Source: an uncultured Eubacteriales bacterium (GTDB taxonomy: Bacteria; Bacillota; Clostridia; Oscillospirales; Acutalibacteraceae). From it: a stretch of DNA of 64,000 nucleotides. Each line of letters begins with the position of its first letter. Positions within the stretch are counted from its first letter, which is position 1. This document shows positions 8,129 through 14,467 of the stretch, piece by piece. Location of the stretch: assembly GCA_934489735.1 (NCBI GenBank), contig CAKSSR010000001.1, positions 1 through 64,000 on the forward strand. The letters run 5' to 3'. The position numbers were made by a program, and so were the translations under genes. A model generated the notes under the pieces. That model searched no databases. It worked only from the letters and a program-made list of their open reading frames with translations, and was not told where the DNA came from.

Positions 8129-8845
8129 TTGGACTATAAGCCAAAGTATAAGAGAGTTTTGTTGAAATTGAGTGGAGAAGCACTTGCTGGGACGCAAAAA
8201 GGTGGCATTGATCACGATGTTATTAATATTATAGCAAGTGAGATTAAGAAATGTTATGACTTGGGAGTAGAAATTGGTATAGTTGTAGGCGGGGGTAACT
8301 TTTGGAGAGGTAGAAGTAACAGTAATATGGATAGAACTAAAGCAGACCAGATTGGAATGTTGGCTACTGTTATGAACGCTTTAAGTATGGCAGACGCACT
8401 TGAACAAGTTGGAGTTAAAGCACGTGTGCAGACATCGATAGAAATAAGCGGAGTTGCTGAGTTGTTTACAAAGGATAAGGCAGAGCATTACTTTAAGAAG
8501 AAAAAAGTATTAATTTTTGGCGGGGGCACAGGACATCCGTTCTTTTCAACAGATACAGCAGCATCATTGAGAGCTGCAGAAATAGAAGCTGATGTTATAC
8601 TTAAAGCATCGGTAATTGACGGGGTCTATGATTCTGATCCAAATAAGAACAAGGGTGCAAAAAAATATAAATCTATTACTTTTGGTAAGGTATTGGAGAA
8701 AAAATTAGGAGTAATTGATAGTACAGCAGCATCTATGTGTAGCGATAATAAGATTCCGTTACTAGTCTTTAGCTTAAATGATCCTGCAAATATACTTAAG
8801 GCAATATGCGGGGAAGACATAGGTACTGTGGTTAATCCAGATTAA
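8129..8845 (+). CDS. pyrH: Uridylate kinase
   Basis: 238 aa, TTG start after GATGAGGTG. Phosphorylates UMP to UDP for pyrimidine nucleotide synthesis. Amino-acid-kinase fold motifs are clear: LKLSGEAL, GIVVGGGNFWRG, DQIGMLATVMNALSMADAL, FGGGTGHPFFSTDTAA, and the ATP/Mg region LKASVIDGVYDSDPN. Length is normal. Followed 31 nt later by frr, the widespread pyrH-frr pair. Confidence 0.96.
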   Translation: MDYKPKYKRVLLKLSGEALAGTQKGGIDHDVINIIASEIKKCYDLGVEIGIVVGGGNFWRGRSNSNMDRTKADQIGMLATVMNALSMADALEQVGVKARVQTSIEISGVAELFTKDKAEHYFKKKKVLIFGGGTGHPFFSTDTAASLRAAEIEADVILKASVIDGVYDSDPNKNKGAKKYKSITFGKVLEKKLGVIDSTAASMCSDNKIPLLVFSLNDPANILKAICGEDIGTVVNPD

Positions 8846-8876
8846 TTATTTTGAATTTAGAGAGGGGAACTTTAAT

Positions 8877-9449
8877 ATGAATGAAATTTTTGATTTCGCA
8901 GAGAAAAGAATGCAAAGAGCAGTTGATCAACTTAAAGAAGATTATTCTTTAATAAAAGCAGGAAGAGCAAATCCTGCAATATTGAACAAATTGATGATAA
9001 ATTATTATGATACTCCAACTCCTATTAACCAAATAGCTGCAATTTCAGTTACTGAGGCTAGAACTTTAACAGTTCAACCATGGGATTCTTCAATATGTCA
9101 AGAGGTAGAAAAAGCAATCCAGAAGGCAGATTTAGGAGTAACTCCTCAAATGGATGGAAAAGTTATTAGAATTGTCTTCCCACAGTTAACAGAGGACAGA
9201 AGAAGAGAAATAGTAAAAGATTTATCTAAAATGGCTGAGGATGCAAAGGTTTCAGTTAGGTCATCTAGAAGGGATGCTATAGATAAGTTAAAGACTAAAA
9301 AGAAAAATTCAGAAATAACAGAGGATGAACTAAAAGTTGCAGAAAGAGATATGCAGACTTTAACAGATAATTATTGTAGTAAGATTGAGGAAGTACAGAA
9401 TCAGAAATCAGCAGAAATAATGGAGATAACTCAATCGAAGAGAAGATAA
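8877..9449 (+). CDS. frr: Ribosome recycling factor
   Basis: 190 aa; family proteins are about 185 aa. Splits post-termination ribosomes together with EF-G. Recognisable: KAGRANPAILNKLMINYYDTPTPINQIAAISVTEAR (cited in part), LTVQPWD, and the basic helix VRSSRRDAIDKLK. GAGGGGAAC precedes the ATG. A terminator follows at 9467-9509, so pyrH-frr ends here. Confidence 0.96.
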   Translation: MNEIFDFAEKRMQRAVDQLKEDYSLIKAGRANPAILNKLMINYYDTPTPINQIAAISVTEARTLTVQPWDSSICQEVEKAIQKADLGVTPQMDGKVIRIVFPQLTEDRRREIVKDLSKMAEDAKVSVRSSRRDAIDKLKTKKKNSEITEDELKVAERDMQTLTDNYCSKIEEVQNQKSAEIMEITQSKRR

Positions 9450-9466
9450 TAAAGAAATAATAGGAA

Positions 9467-9509
9467 CTGCTATAGAGAGACTGAACAAGTTTCTTTATAG
9501 CAGCTTTTA
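9467..9509 (+). terminator. Terminator of pyrH-frr
   Basis: CTGCTATA (9467-9474) and TATAGCAG (9496-9503) form an 8-bp stem followed by CTTTTAT. Confidence 0.8.
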
Positions 9510-9514
9510 TATTT

Positions 9515-9556
9515 ATGTTAATATTTTGTTAAGAAATTGTTAAAATTATGTTAAAT
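9515..9556 (+). promoter_or_regulatory. Four direct repeats of GTTAA at exact 11-bp phase (candidate LytTR-type regulator sites)
   Basis: GTTAA occurs at 9517, 9528, 9539 and 9550, each copy 11 bp after the last, with A/T-rich flanks. Copies 1 and 3, and 2 and 4, are 22 bp apart. LytTR response regulators (AgrA, ComE, PlnC/D types) bind roughly 9-bp direct repeats about two helical turns apart, often with GTTAA-like cores, and control GG-leader bacteriocin genes. The array ends 23 bp before the extended -10 of the GG-peptide genes. The site is seen; the regulator family is inferred. Confidence 0.6.
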
Positions 9557-9578
9557 TCCACTATCTATGACCATCTTA

Positions 9579-9587
9579 TGATATAAT
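9579..9587 (+). promoter_or_regulatory. Extended -10 promoter of the GG-peptide cluster
   Basis: TGATATAAT: TG-n-TATAAT with no recognisable -35 at the usual distance. An activator-dependent promoter would look like this, with the GTTAA array just upstream. Confidence 0.6.
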
Positions 9588-9642
9588 ATAAGTAAGTTAA
9601 GAGATAAGCTTGACTTAATATTAAATGAAAGGAATGATGTGA

Positions 9643-9840
9643 ATGGGAAAGAATATTGATGAAAATGTGGATGAAGTTAACGGAGGTAAAGTAACACTCG
9701 GAGATATAGTGAGTCTTCCACTTAGAGCGCCTATGTATGTGCTTGGAGCAAATATAGGAGGACTTTGTCTAGGATTCTACGAAGGCTTCGGAGATGTTTG
9801 GTATACGTCTAATCCAGAAAAAAGATGGACAGAAAAATAA
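9643..9840 (+). CDS. Bacteriocin-like peptide 1 with double-glycine leader
   Basis: 65 aa, ATG after AAAGGAATGATGTGA. The short acidic leader ends in VNGG (residues 12-15), the double-glycine processing site of C39-peptidase ABC exporters. Cleavage would leave a 50-aa peptide beginning KVTLGDIVSLP. The mature part is hydrophobic with several G-x-x-x-G spacings (GANIGGLCLGFYEGFG), as in pore-forming class II bacteriocins, and ends in a polar NPEKRWTEK tail with one Cys. The next gene encodes an almost identical mature region. No exporter or immunity gene is recognised nearby. Confidence 0.75.
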   Translation: MGKNIDENVDEVNGGKVTLGDIVSLPLRAPMYVLGANIGGLCLGFYEGFGDVWYTSNPEKRWTEK

Positions 9841-9881
9841 AAGAAATTATAAGAAATGAATTGTGGAAAGGAAGAAAGTTG

Positions 9882-10103
9882 ATGAAAAAAATAGAGATAG
9901 AGAACGTAGAAGTTGCAAATTTGGAACCAGTTAACGGAGGTAAAGTAACACTTGGAGATATAGTAAGTCTTCCATGTAGAGTGCCTATGTATGTGCTTGG
10001 AGCAAATATAGGAGGACTTTGTCTAGGATTCTATGAAGGCTTTGGAGATGTTTGGTATACGTCTAATCCGGAAAAGAGATGGACAGAAAATCAGAAGGAT
10101 TGA
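9882..10103 (+). CDS. Bacteriocin-like peptide 2 with double-glycine leader
   Basis: 73 aa with the ATG at 9882, preceded by GGAAAGGAAG; a longer frame from 9825 has no ribosome binding site and overlaps the preceding gene. The leader (MKKIEIENVEVANLEPVNGG) has the hydrophobic spacing expected before the GG at 19-20. The mature part is almost the same as peptide 1, with substitutions such as LRAP to CRVP that add a second Cys, and a slightly longer C-terminus. It is evidently a tandem duplicate. A G-x-x-x-G-rich, membrane-seeking peptide is inferred. Confidence 0.75.
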   Translation: MKKIEIENVEVANLEPVNGGKVTLGDIVSLPCRVPMYVLGANIGGLCLGFYEGFGDVWYTSNPEKRWTENQKD

Positions 10104-10132
10104 TGATAGTGCGAAAATGAAAGGGGTGAGTT

Positions 10133-10405
10133 TTGAGATTGGAAATTATTAAAGAAAATGAGTTGATGGATGTTTCGGGTGGTAAATTTCCAACTCTGAA
10201 TAGAAATAGTAACGCTGGTCAAGTGATAGCTTACCCTGTTACAGTGTTAGGTTATGCTATAGGAGCGTTGGGTGGCGCTACAGGTATGGCTTATTCGTTA
10301 TTGAAAGGATTTAATGACGTGCTGTGTGGCGAGTGGCATAGATTGAGTAAGAAATATAAGAAAAAATTTAAAGAATATAAGGAAAATATTAAAAAGAATA
10401 AATAA
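10133..10405 (+). CDS. Bacteriocin-like peptide 3 with double-glycine leader
   Basis: 90 aa, TTG start after AAAGGGGTGAG. The leader ENELMDVSGG (GG at 16-17) is a textbook double-glycine leader (E-L-x-x-V-S-GG). The 73-residue mature region differs from peptides 1 and 2: a glycine-rich hydrophobic core (GYAIGALGGATGMAYSLL) and then a strongly basic, lysine-rich tail. One Cys. It could be the partner of peptides 1 and 2 in a two-peptide system, or an independent bacteriocin or signal peptide. It ends the cluster before the hairpin at 10415-10451. Confidence 0.75.
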   Translation: MRLEIIKENELMDVSGGKFPTLNRNSNAGQVIAYPVTVLGYAIGALGGATGMAYSLLKGFNDVLCGEWHRLSKKYKKKFKEYKENIKKNK

Positions 10406-10414
10406 AAAACAATA

Positions 10415-10451
10415 GGAAGTAGCAAATTGTCTTAATAGACTTGTTACTTCC
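10415..10451. terminator. Hairpin terminator between convergent genes
   Basis: GGAAGTAGCAA (10415-10425) pairs with TTGTTACTTCC (10441-10451) with one mismatch. It lies between the GG-peptide cluster and the minus-strand gene ending at 10468, and may serve both. Confidence 0.65.
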
Positions 10452-10467
10452 TTGAGTTGTAATAATA

Positions 10468-10827
10468 TTAAATCTTAGATTTTGGTCTCTTAGTATTGCG
10501 CATTTTTAAATTTTGTGACTCGGCTTTATTAGCTTTAGAAATTTTGTGAGCTTTTTTAACGTGCCTATTACGATTGTTTAAGTTTTTTCTATTCCCATTA
10601 ACTTTACAATTGCTCGTAGGCGGTACAAGCATGACATGGCAAGCATTCGATATAAATGCTTTTGTCTTATTAGAATCTGAAAGAATTGTCTTACAAGGAG
10701 CGACAACATCTTCCTTAACATTATGAATTAACTCACATGAATTGTTTACGAGTTTGACAAGAGATAAAGCCAATACAACCAAAGCGCAGTTGTTTATACT
10801 AAGAATTTTATGTAAAAAGTTATACAT
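10468..10827 (-). CDS. Unknown small protein with N-terminal hydrophobic segment and basic tail
   Basis: 119 aa when begun at the ATG at 10827, which follows AAAAAGGATG at good distance; a GTG two codons upstream overlaps that site. Residues about 10-30 (LSINNCALVVLALSLVKLV) form a hydrophobic stretch that could be a signal anchor. The middle has several Cys, and the last ~45 residues are highly basic (KKAHKISKANK, NTKRPKSKI). No family recognised. It is convergent with the bacteriocin-like genes; an immunity or accessory role is possible from location only. Confidence 0.5.
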   Translation of the reverse strand: MYNFLHKILSINNCALVVLALSLVKLVNNSCELIHNVKEDVVAPCKTILSDSNKTKAFISNACHVMLVPPTSNCKVNGNRKNLNNRNRHVKKAHKISKANKAESQNLKMRNTKRPKSKI

Positions 10828-10928
10828 AATCACACATCCTTTTTATTGTATTACTATTATAAGTATACAACATTTGCACAAAGAAGTCAATATGTTTTTA
10901 TAGAAAAGATAAAAATTTATAAAAAGTA

Positions 10929-10957
10929 TTGATTTTACATCAATAAAAGTGTATAAT
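10929..10957 (+). promoter_or_regulatory. Promoter of the Cys-cluster protein gene
   Basis: TTGATT (10929-10934), 17-nt spacer, TATAAT (10952-10957). The -35/spacer overlaps a small dyad, ATTGAT...ATCAAT. Confidence 0.75.
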
Positions 10958-10964
10958 ATAAATG

Positions 10965-10983
10965 TAGCAACTATTTTTAGCTA
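10965..10983 (+). promoter_or_regulatory. 5'-end dyad related to those at 55 and 1064
   Basis: TAGC-(11 nt)-GCTA, 7 nt after the -10 box, in the same place as the stronger ATAGCA...TGCTAT dyads upstream of the duplicated genes. The stem is short, so relatedness is tentative. Confidence 0.35.
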
Positions 10984-11012
10984 TATATTAAATTGATTAA
11001 GGGGTGTTTTTT

Positions 11013-11546
11013 ATGAAAATAGTAAGTTTAAAAGGATTTGTTACTGGAGAAGGTTGTACAGTATTTGGTTTGGAAGTCGCAGAGGATGAGAAGATTATTC
11101 TTTTTAATCCAGAGCAGATCAATACAATCGCAGAGGTAGATAATTTGTTAAGTCTTTCTGTGAGGACTATGGTTAATAACATAGATTCTATAGAGTCCCT
11201 TGGAGAAAATTTGAAGCCAGAAAAGATATTTCAAGGATTGAAAGAACTTAAAGCTTATAATAATAATGAGGATTATGTACCTGAATCAAGCGATTCAGCA
11301 AGTGAGGAACAAATTGGTAACTATTTAGAAGACATGGGTATGTATAACGATGACGGCAGTCTTGGAGAGTATGCAACAAGTCAAGTTAGTGCTGGTACCG
11401 ATTGTAAGTGTAAAGGCTGTGATTGTAAAAAGACTCCAGACTTTAAGAAAAACCCTGGGAAATTTAAGAAACCGCCAAAGGGACCTGGATTTTCGCCAGC
11501 AGCTTTCGATGGAAACGAAGCAGAATCACCAATTGTTGGAAATTAA
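11013..11546 (+). CDS. Unknown protein with C-terminal Cys cluster
   Basis: 177 aa from the ATG at 11013; a GTG three codons upstream lies inside the ribosome binding site (AAGGGG). No family recognised. Residues 1-80 look like a compact alpha/beta domain. Residues 80-125 are acidic and Ser-rich. Then comes a tight C-x-C-x2-C-x-C cluster (C131, C133, C136, C138) followed by a Lys/Pro/Gly-rich segment to about residue 160 and a hydrophobic tail. The Cys cluster suggests metal binding or a modified precursor peptide, but this is inference. It is monocistronic, with its own promoter and terminator. Confidence 0.7.
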   Translation: MKIVSLKGFVTGEGCTVFGLEVAEDEKIILFNPEQINTIAEVDNLLSLSVRTMVNNIDSIESLGENLKPEKIFQGLKELKAYNNNEDYVPESSDSASEEQIGNYLEDMGMYNDDGSLGEYATSQVSAGTDCKCKGCDCKKTPDFKKNPGKFKKPPKGPGFSPAAFDGNEAESPIVGN

Positions 11547-11587
11547 TTGATTTGGTTTAGAAATTTGTAAAGAATAAATTAAAAAAC

Positions 11588-11630
11588 AAGGACTACAAGC
11601 TTGCCTAAAGGAGGAAGATGTAGTCCTTTT
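11588..11630 (+). terminator. Terminator of the Cys-cluster gene
   Basis: AAGGACTACA (11588-11597) pairs perfectly with TGTAGTCCTT (11619-11628), followed by TTTT. Confidence 0.85.
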
Positions 11631-11687
11631 ACGTATAATTTACGTATAATTAAATTTTAAATTTTCTAATGTCTTAGTGATCTTTGT

Positions 11688-12497
11688 TTAAAAAAATCTT
11701 AAATACTCTTTAACGGCTCTATCTCTTAACGTAAAAATTATATTCTTGATATTAGAATTCTCATTGTCTTGGTAATATTCATTTATGGCTTCTTTAATAC
11801 AAGCGGGAGTTTTATCAATAGGACATCCATATATACCGGTGCCTAAAGATGGGAATATAATAGTGTCGCATTCGTTCTTGTCAGCTTCTTTTAGTGCATT
11901 TGTATAGCAGTTTTTTAATATATCCCTTGTTTCTACAGTCCATTTGTTAAATTTATTTCCTGGCCAATTAGCCCCACTTAAATTAGGCGCAACGGTATGT
12001 ATTATTTTTTTAACATTTTCTATTCCAAATGCATCAGTTGTAACAGCTTCTCCAGGTTTGCATTTTATACCATGTTCATCGGAATTGATTTTTCTTAAAG
12101 TATTTGCTAAATCTCTCCCATTGTTTTTGGTTGCATTAAATATACTTCCACATACGCCATTCCCGTTTAGTAACATTGAGTTGGCTGCATTGACAATTGC
12201 TATTTTTTTATCTTTGAATAATCTTGGTGCTGAAGTTATGTCACCGTTATCTAATATTTGAATGCTTATATCAATTTTTTCTAACGGATCATCATTCTTT
12301 GGAAGGTTATATGATAAAATACGTACTAATTTGTTAGTGGTAGTAGTCTCAGTGGTGGTTAACTCGTTGTCAGATTGCATAAAATTACTAGAATTTGCTT
12401 CATCTTTCTTAAAATTTGCAACCTCTATATCAGTTGCAAAACAGTTGCTTGATGCAATAATGAATAAGGCTAGTAAAGCCGATGTAAAATTTTTCAT
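11688..12497 (-). CDS. Secreted macro-domain protein
   Basis: 269 aa. The N-terminus is a signal peptide (hydrophobic LLALFIIASS, likely cut after NCFA near residue 21). A linker follows, and from about residue 75 a macro domain: VNAANSMLLNGNGVCGSI (cited in part), then PGEAVTTDAFGIENVKKIIH, then FPSLGTGIYGCP. These match the ADP-ribose-binding loops of macro-domain hydrolases and readers. Macro domains are normally cytosolic, so a secreted version is unusual and may act on host or competitor ADP-ribosylation; that is inference. A TATAAT box lies at 12538-12543. Paralogue of the next minus-strand gene upstream. Confidence 0.8.
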   Translation of the reverse strand: MKNFTSALLALFIIASSNCFATDIEVANFKKDEANSSNFMQSDNELTTTETTTTNKLVRILSYNLPKNDDPLEKIDISIQILDNGDITSAPRLFKDKKIAIVNAANSMLLNGNGVCGSIFNATKNNGRDLANTLRKINSDEHGIKCKPGEAVTTDAFGIENVKKIIHTVAPNLSGANWPGNKFNKWTVETRDILKNCYTNALKEADKNECDTIIFPSLGTGIYGCPIDKTPACIKEAINEYYQDNENSNIKNIIFTLRDRAVKEYLRFF

Positions 12498-12537
12498 AGT
12501 CTTCGTGTTCCTTTCATAATTTTTTTAATATGATTTC

Positions 12538-12543
12538 ATTATA
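12538..12543 (-). promoter_or_regulatory. -10 box for the secreted macro-domain gene
   Basis: TATAAT on the minus strand, about 40 nt upstream of the start. The -35 is poor (TTGTTT at 20 nt spacing), so only the -10 is supported. Confidence 0.4.
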
Positions 12544-12554
12544 ACATAGATTTT

Positions 12555-12589
12555 TTAATAATAAAACAAGTCTCCTAGTTTCAGGAGAC
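12555..12589 (-). terminator. Terminator of the membrane macro-domain gene
   Basis: On the minus strand GTCTCCT (12589-12583) pairs with AGGAGAC (12576-12570), then TTGTTTTATTATT. It separates the two macro-domain transcription units. Confidence 0.75.
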
Positions 12590-12703
12590 CTATTTTTACT
12601 TAACCTATAGTTACTTTATTATATATCTTTTCTTGACTTATCTTATATAAATTTTAATAAATTAGTGAATAAAGGTTATATTCACCTTAAATAATTAAAC
12701 CTT

Positions 12704-13846
12704 TTAATTATTTGATTTAAAAGCATTTGTATATTTACTTGTAGCCCCGCCTTGCAATGCAAATACTATATCTTTAACATTTGAGTCTGGGGAACTACTG
12801 TAATATTCATCTATACCTTCTTTGACGCATTTTATAGCTTCGTCTATTGGACATTTATATATTCCTGTACCTAAAGATGGGAATATCACAGTATCGCATC
12901 CGTTTTTGTTTGCTTCAGTTAATGAATTTATATAGCAATCTTTTAGTAGACGTCTTGTTTCGTCATTCCAACCACCTGTAAAATGGTTTCCAGGCCATTC
13001 AGTTTTACTTAAATTTGGTGCAACAGTATGTATTATTTTGCTAACATTTTCTATTCCAAATGAATCCGTTGTAACAGCTTGCCCAGGCATGCATTTTACA
13101 TGATATTTATTACCATCTATAACTTGAGTTTTAACTATTGGAACTCTGGCTAAAGCTTTTCTTAGATCTTCTCCATTATTTGTAGTTGCTTTAGATATGG
13201 CTCCAAATATTCCTCTACCATTTATTAATTGTGAGTTAGCAGCATTAACGACTGCTACTTTTTTACCTTTAAGAAAGCTTAGAGAGCTTGGCGCTGTGAT
13301 TACATTGCCATTATCCAATATGTTAATATTAGCTGTTGGTAGATTAGTAGTACTTACAATTATATTGTGTTCAGGATTACTTTTTTTTGGTCCCGCATTA
13401 CTTGCGATATCTTTTTTTATATTTTCTTCATCATTTGCGACATCTTTTTTCGTATTTGCTTTATCACCTTCTATATCTTTTTTCGCACTTTCTTTATCAT
13501 TTTCTATATCTTTTTTCGCATTTTCTTTATCATTTTCTATATCTTTTTTCGCATTTTCTTTATCAGCTTCGATATCTTTGTTCGCACTTTCTTCATCATT
13601 TTCTATATCTTTGTTCGTATTTTCTTCATTTTTGTCTGGTAATTTATGATTTTTTAAAAGTTTGTATGATAAAATACATATAGGTGTAATAGCGGCAAGG
13701 AATCCAGTGGTGGTCAGTACAGGATGGGATGATACAAAGTTGATAAATCCTGATTTGTTTTCCTTTGTTTTATTTGTATTTGTTGCAAAACAGTTGCTTG
13801 ATGAGACCATAAGCATAGCTAGTAAAGCCGATGTAAATTTTTTCAT
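12704..13846 (-). CDS. Membrane-associated macro-domain protein with seven 11-residue repeats
   Basis: 380 aa. Order: signal-peptide-like segment (1-21), a second hydrophobic helix (about 44-62) followed by basic residues, seven tandem 11-residue repeats (75-151) of the pattern E-N-A-K-K-D-I-E-N-D-K, a linker, then a macro domain (about 175-375) with VNAANSQLINGRGIFGAI (cited in part), GQAVTTDSFGIENVSKIIH and FPSLGTGIYKCP. Eleven-residue repeats fit a hendecad coiled coil. The neighbouring paralogue shares the signal peptide and macro domain but lacks the TM helix and repeats. The positive charges after the TM suggest the coil and macro domain may face the cytoplasm, though a cleaved signal would complicate this. 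Substrate unknown. Confidence 0.8.
   Translation of the reverse strand: MKKFTSALLAMLMVSSSNCFATNTNKTKENKSGFINFVSSHPVLTTTGFLAAITPICILSYKLLKNHKLPDKNEENTNKDIENDEESANKDIEADKENAKKDIENDKENAKKDIENDKESAKKDIEGDKANTKKDVANDEENIKKDIASNAGPKKSNPEHNIIVSTTNLPTANINILDNGNVITAPSSLSFLKGKKVAVVNAANSQLINGRGIFGAISKATTNNGEDLRKALARVPIVKTQVIDGNKYHVKCMPGQAVTTDSFGIENVSKIIHTVAPNLSKTEWPGNHFTGGWNDETRRLLKDCYINSLTEANKNGCDTVIFPSLGTGIYKCPIDEAIKCVKEGIDEYYSSSPDSNVKDIVFALQGGATSKYTNAFKSNN
13394..13624 (-). repeat. Seven 33-bp tandem repeats inside the macro-domain gene
   Basis: Encode seven 11-residue units (residues 75-151). Units 3 and 4 are identical in protein sequence, so recent repeat expansion or contraction is likely. The repeats create several spurious open frames on the plus strand. 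Confidence 0.9.
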
Positions 13847-13884
13847 AGTTTTTTATCCTTTCGTAACTTATTTATTATAATTTG

Positions 13885-13890
13885 ATTATA
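13885..13890 (-). promoter_or_regulatory. -10 box for the membrane macro-domain gene
   Basis: TATAAT on the minus strand about 40 nt upstream of the start; no good -35 was found. Confidence 0.35.
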
Positions 13891-13921
13891 TCATAAATTT
13901 TTGCTGATTTTCGAAATTTAA

Positions 13922-13955
13922 CAAAAAAAATAGGTCGCTTAAATAAAAAAGCGAC
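13922..13955 (-). terminator. Terminator of the small membrane protein gene
   Basis: Minus strand: GTCGCTT (13955-13949) pairs with AAGCGAC (13940-13934), followed by CTATTTTTTTT. Confidence 0.85.
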
Positions 13956-13970
13956 TTAAAGTAATTTCTC

Positions 13971-14129
13971 TTATTGAATTGCATTGTCTAAGTAGTCTTC
14001 CAATTCTTTTTCTTCATTTTTCTTTTTGCAAAAGTGCATTGAAAAGGCAGCTAGAGTTAAGATTGCAACAGATATACATACTACTGCTACGCCTATAAAA
14101 TGAAATCCATCTTTAGATTGTTTATACAT
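13971..14129 (-). CDS. Small single-pass membrane protein
   Basis: 52 aa, found by reading the minus strand. A strong AGGAGG site lies 9 nt before the ATG. The protein has a short polar N-terminus, one TM helix (about residues 9-32, FHFIGVAVVCISVAILTLAAF, cited in part), then a Lys/Glu-rich tail ending in YLDNAIQ. It lies 39 nt downstream of the DUF896 gene in the same direction and is followed by a good terminator, so the two probably form one transcript. No family recognised. Confidence 0.65.
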   Translation of the reverse strand: MYKQSKDGFHFIGVAVVCISVAILTLAAFSMHFCKKKNEEKELEDYLDNAIQ

Positions 14130-14168
14130 AAATTATTTCCTCCTAAAATGAAATATAATTAATTATAT

Positions 14169-14339
14169 TTACTTACTTCTTAATTTAATTCTATCAAGAG
14201 AAGACCTAAGGTCACTTTTGATGCTGCTTATATATTCTTCTCTAAGATTTGTTTGTTCTTCCTTTTCTAATTTTGACAAAGGTCTTTCTTTAGAAATTTT
14301 AGCTAATTCATTAATTCTTTTTATTTTTTCATCAGTCAT
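14169..14339 (-). CDS. DUF896 (YnzC-like) family protein
   Basis: 56 aa, minus strand. The start MTDEKIKRINELAKISKERPL (cited in part) and the following LEKEEQTNLREEYI match the small helical DUF896/YnzC family of Firmicutes, whose role is poorly known (the Bacillus member lies in an SOS-linked operon). It lacks a clear ribosome binding site: the sequence just upstream (CAGTAACAGAAATAAG) belongs to the end of the IS607 remnant, so the insertion may have replaced the original control region. Confidence 0.8.
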   Translation of the reverse strand: MTDEKIKRINELAKISKERPLSKLEKEEQTNLREEYISSIKSDLRSSLDRIKLRSK

Positions 14340-14450
14340 CTTATTTCTGTTACTGAAAACTTATTTGATACTCCCACAACGGGAATACATCTTGATTGAC
14401 GAATATTCGTCAAGCGGTTATTTATCTTCAAAAGCTGCTTTTCAGTAACG
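14340..14450 (-). ncRNA. Candidate omega-RNA (reRNA) scaffold at the right end of the IS607 remnant
   Basis: On the minus strand this stretch starts with GTTACTGAAAA (14449-14439) and ends with the perfectly complementary TTTTCAGTAAC (14359-14349). Between them are an 18-bp perfect palindrome TTGACGAATATTCGTCAA (14396-14413) and a CCC-(5 nt)-GGG hairpin near 14372-14385. TnpB elements encode a structured RNA at their right end that carries the guide in the flanking DNA. The position and structure fit; transcription is not shown. Confidence 0.45.
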
Positions 14451-14467
14451 TCCTCCTTTCTTATTTT

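Noticed and set aside
11638..11665. Direct repeat TACGTATAATT x2 after the Cys-cluster gene
   Set aside because: Short two-copy A/T-rich repeat just after a terminator; it may contain a -10-like box but no gene starts downstream on that strand.
13197..13880. Several long plus-strand open frames opposite the macro-domain gene
   Set aside because: They arise from the 33-bp repeats and the biased composition of the minus-strand gene; they lack ribosome sites and look like low-complexity Phe/Ser/Leu strings.
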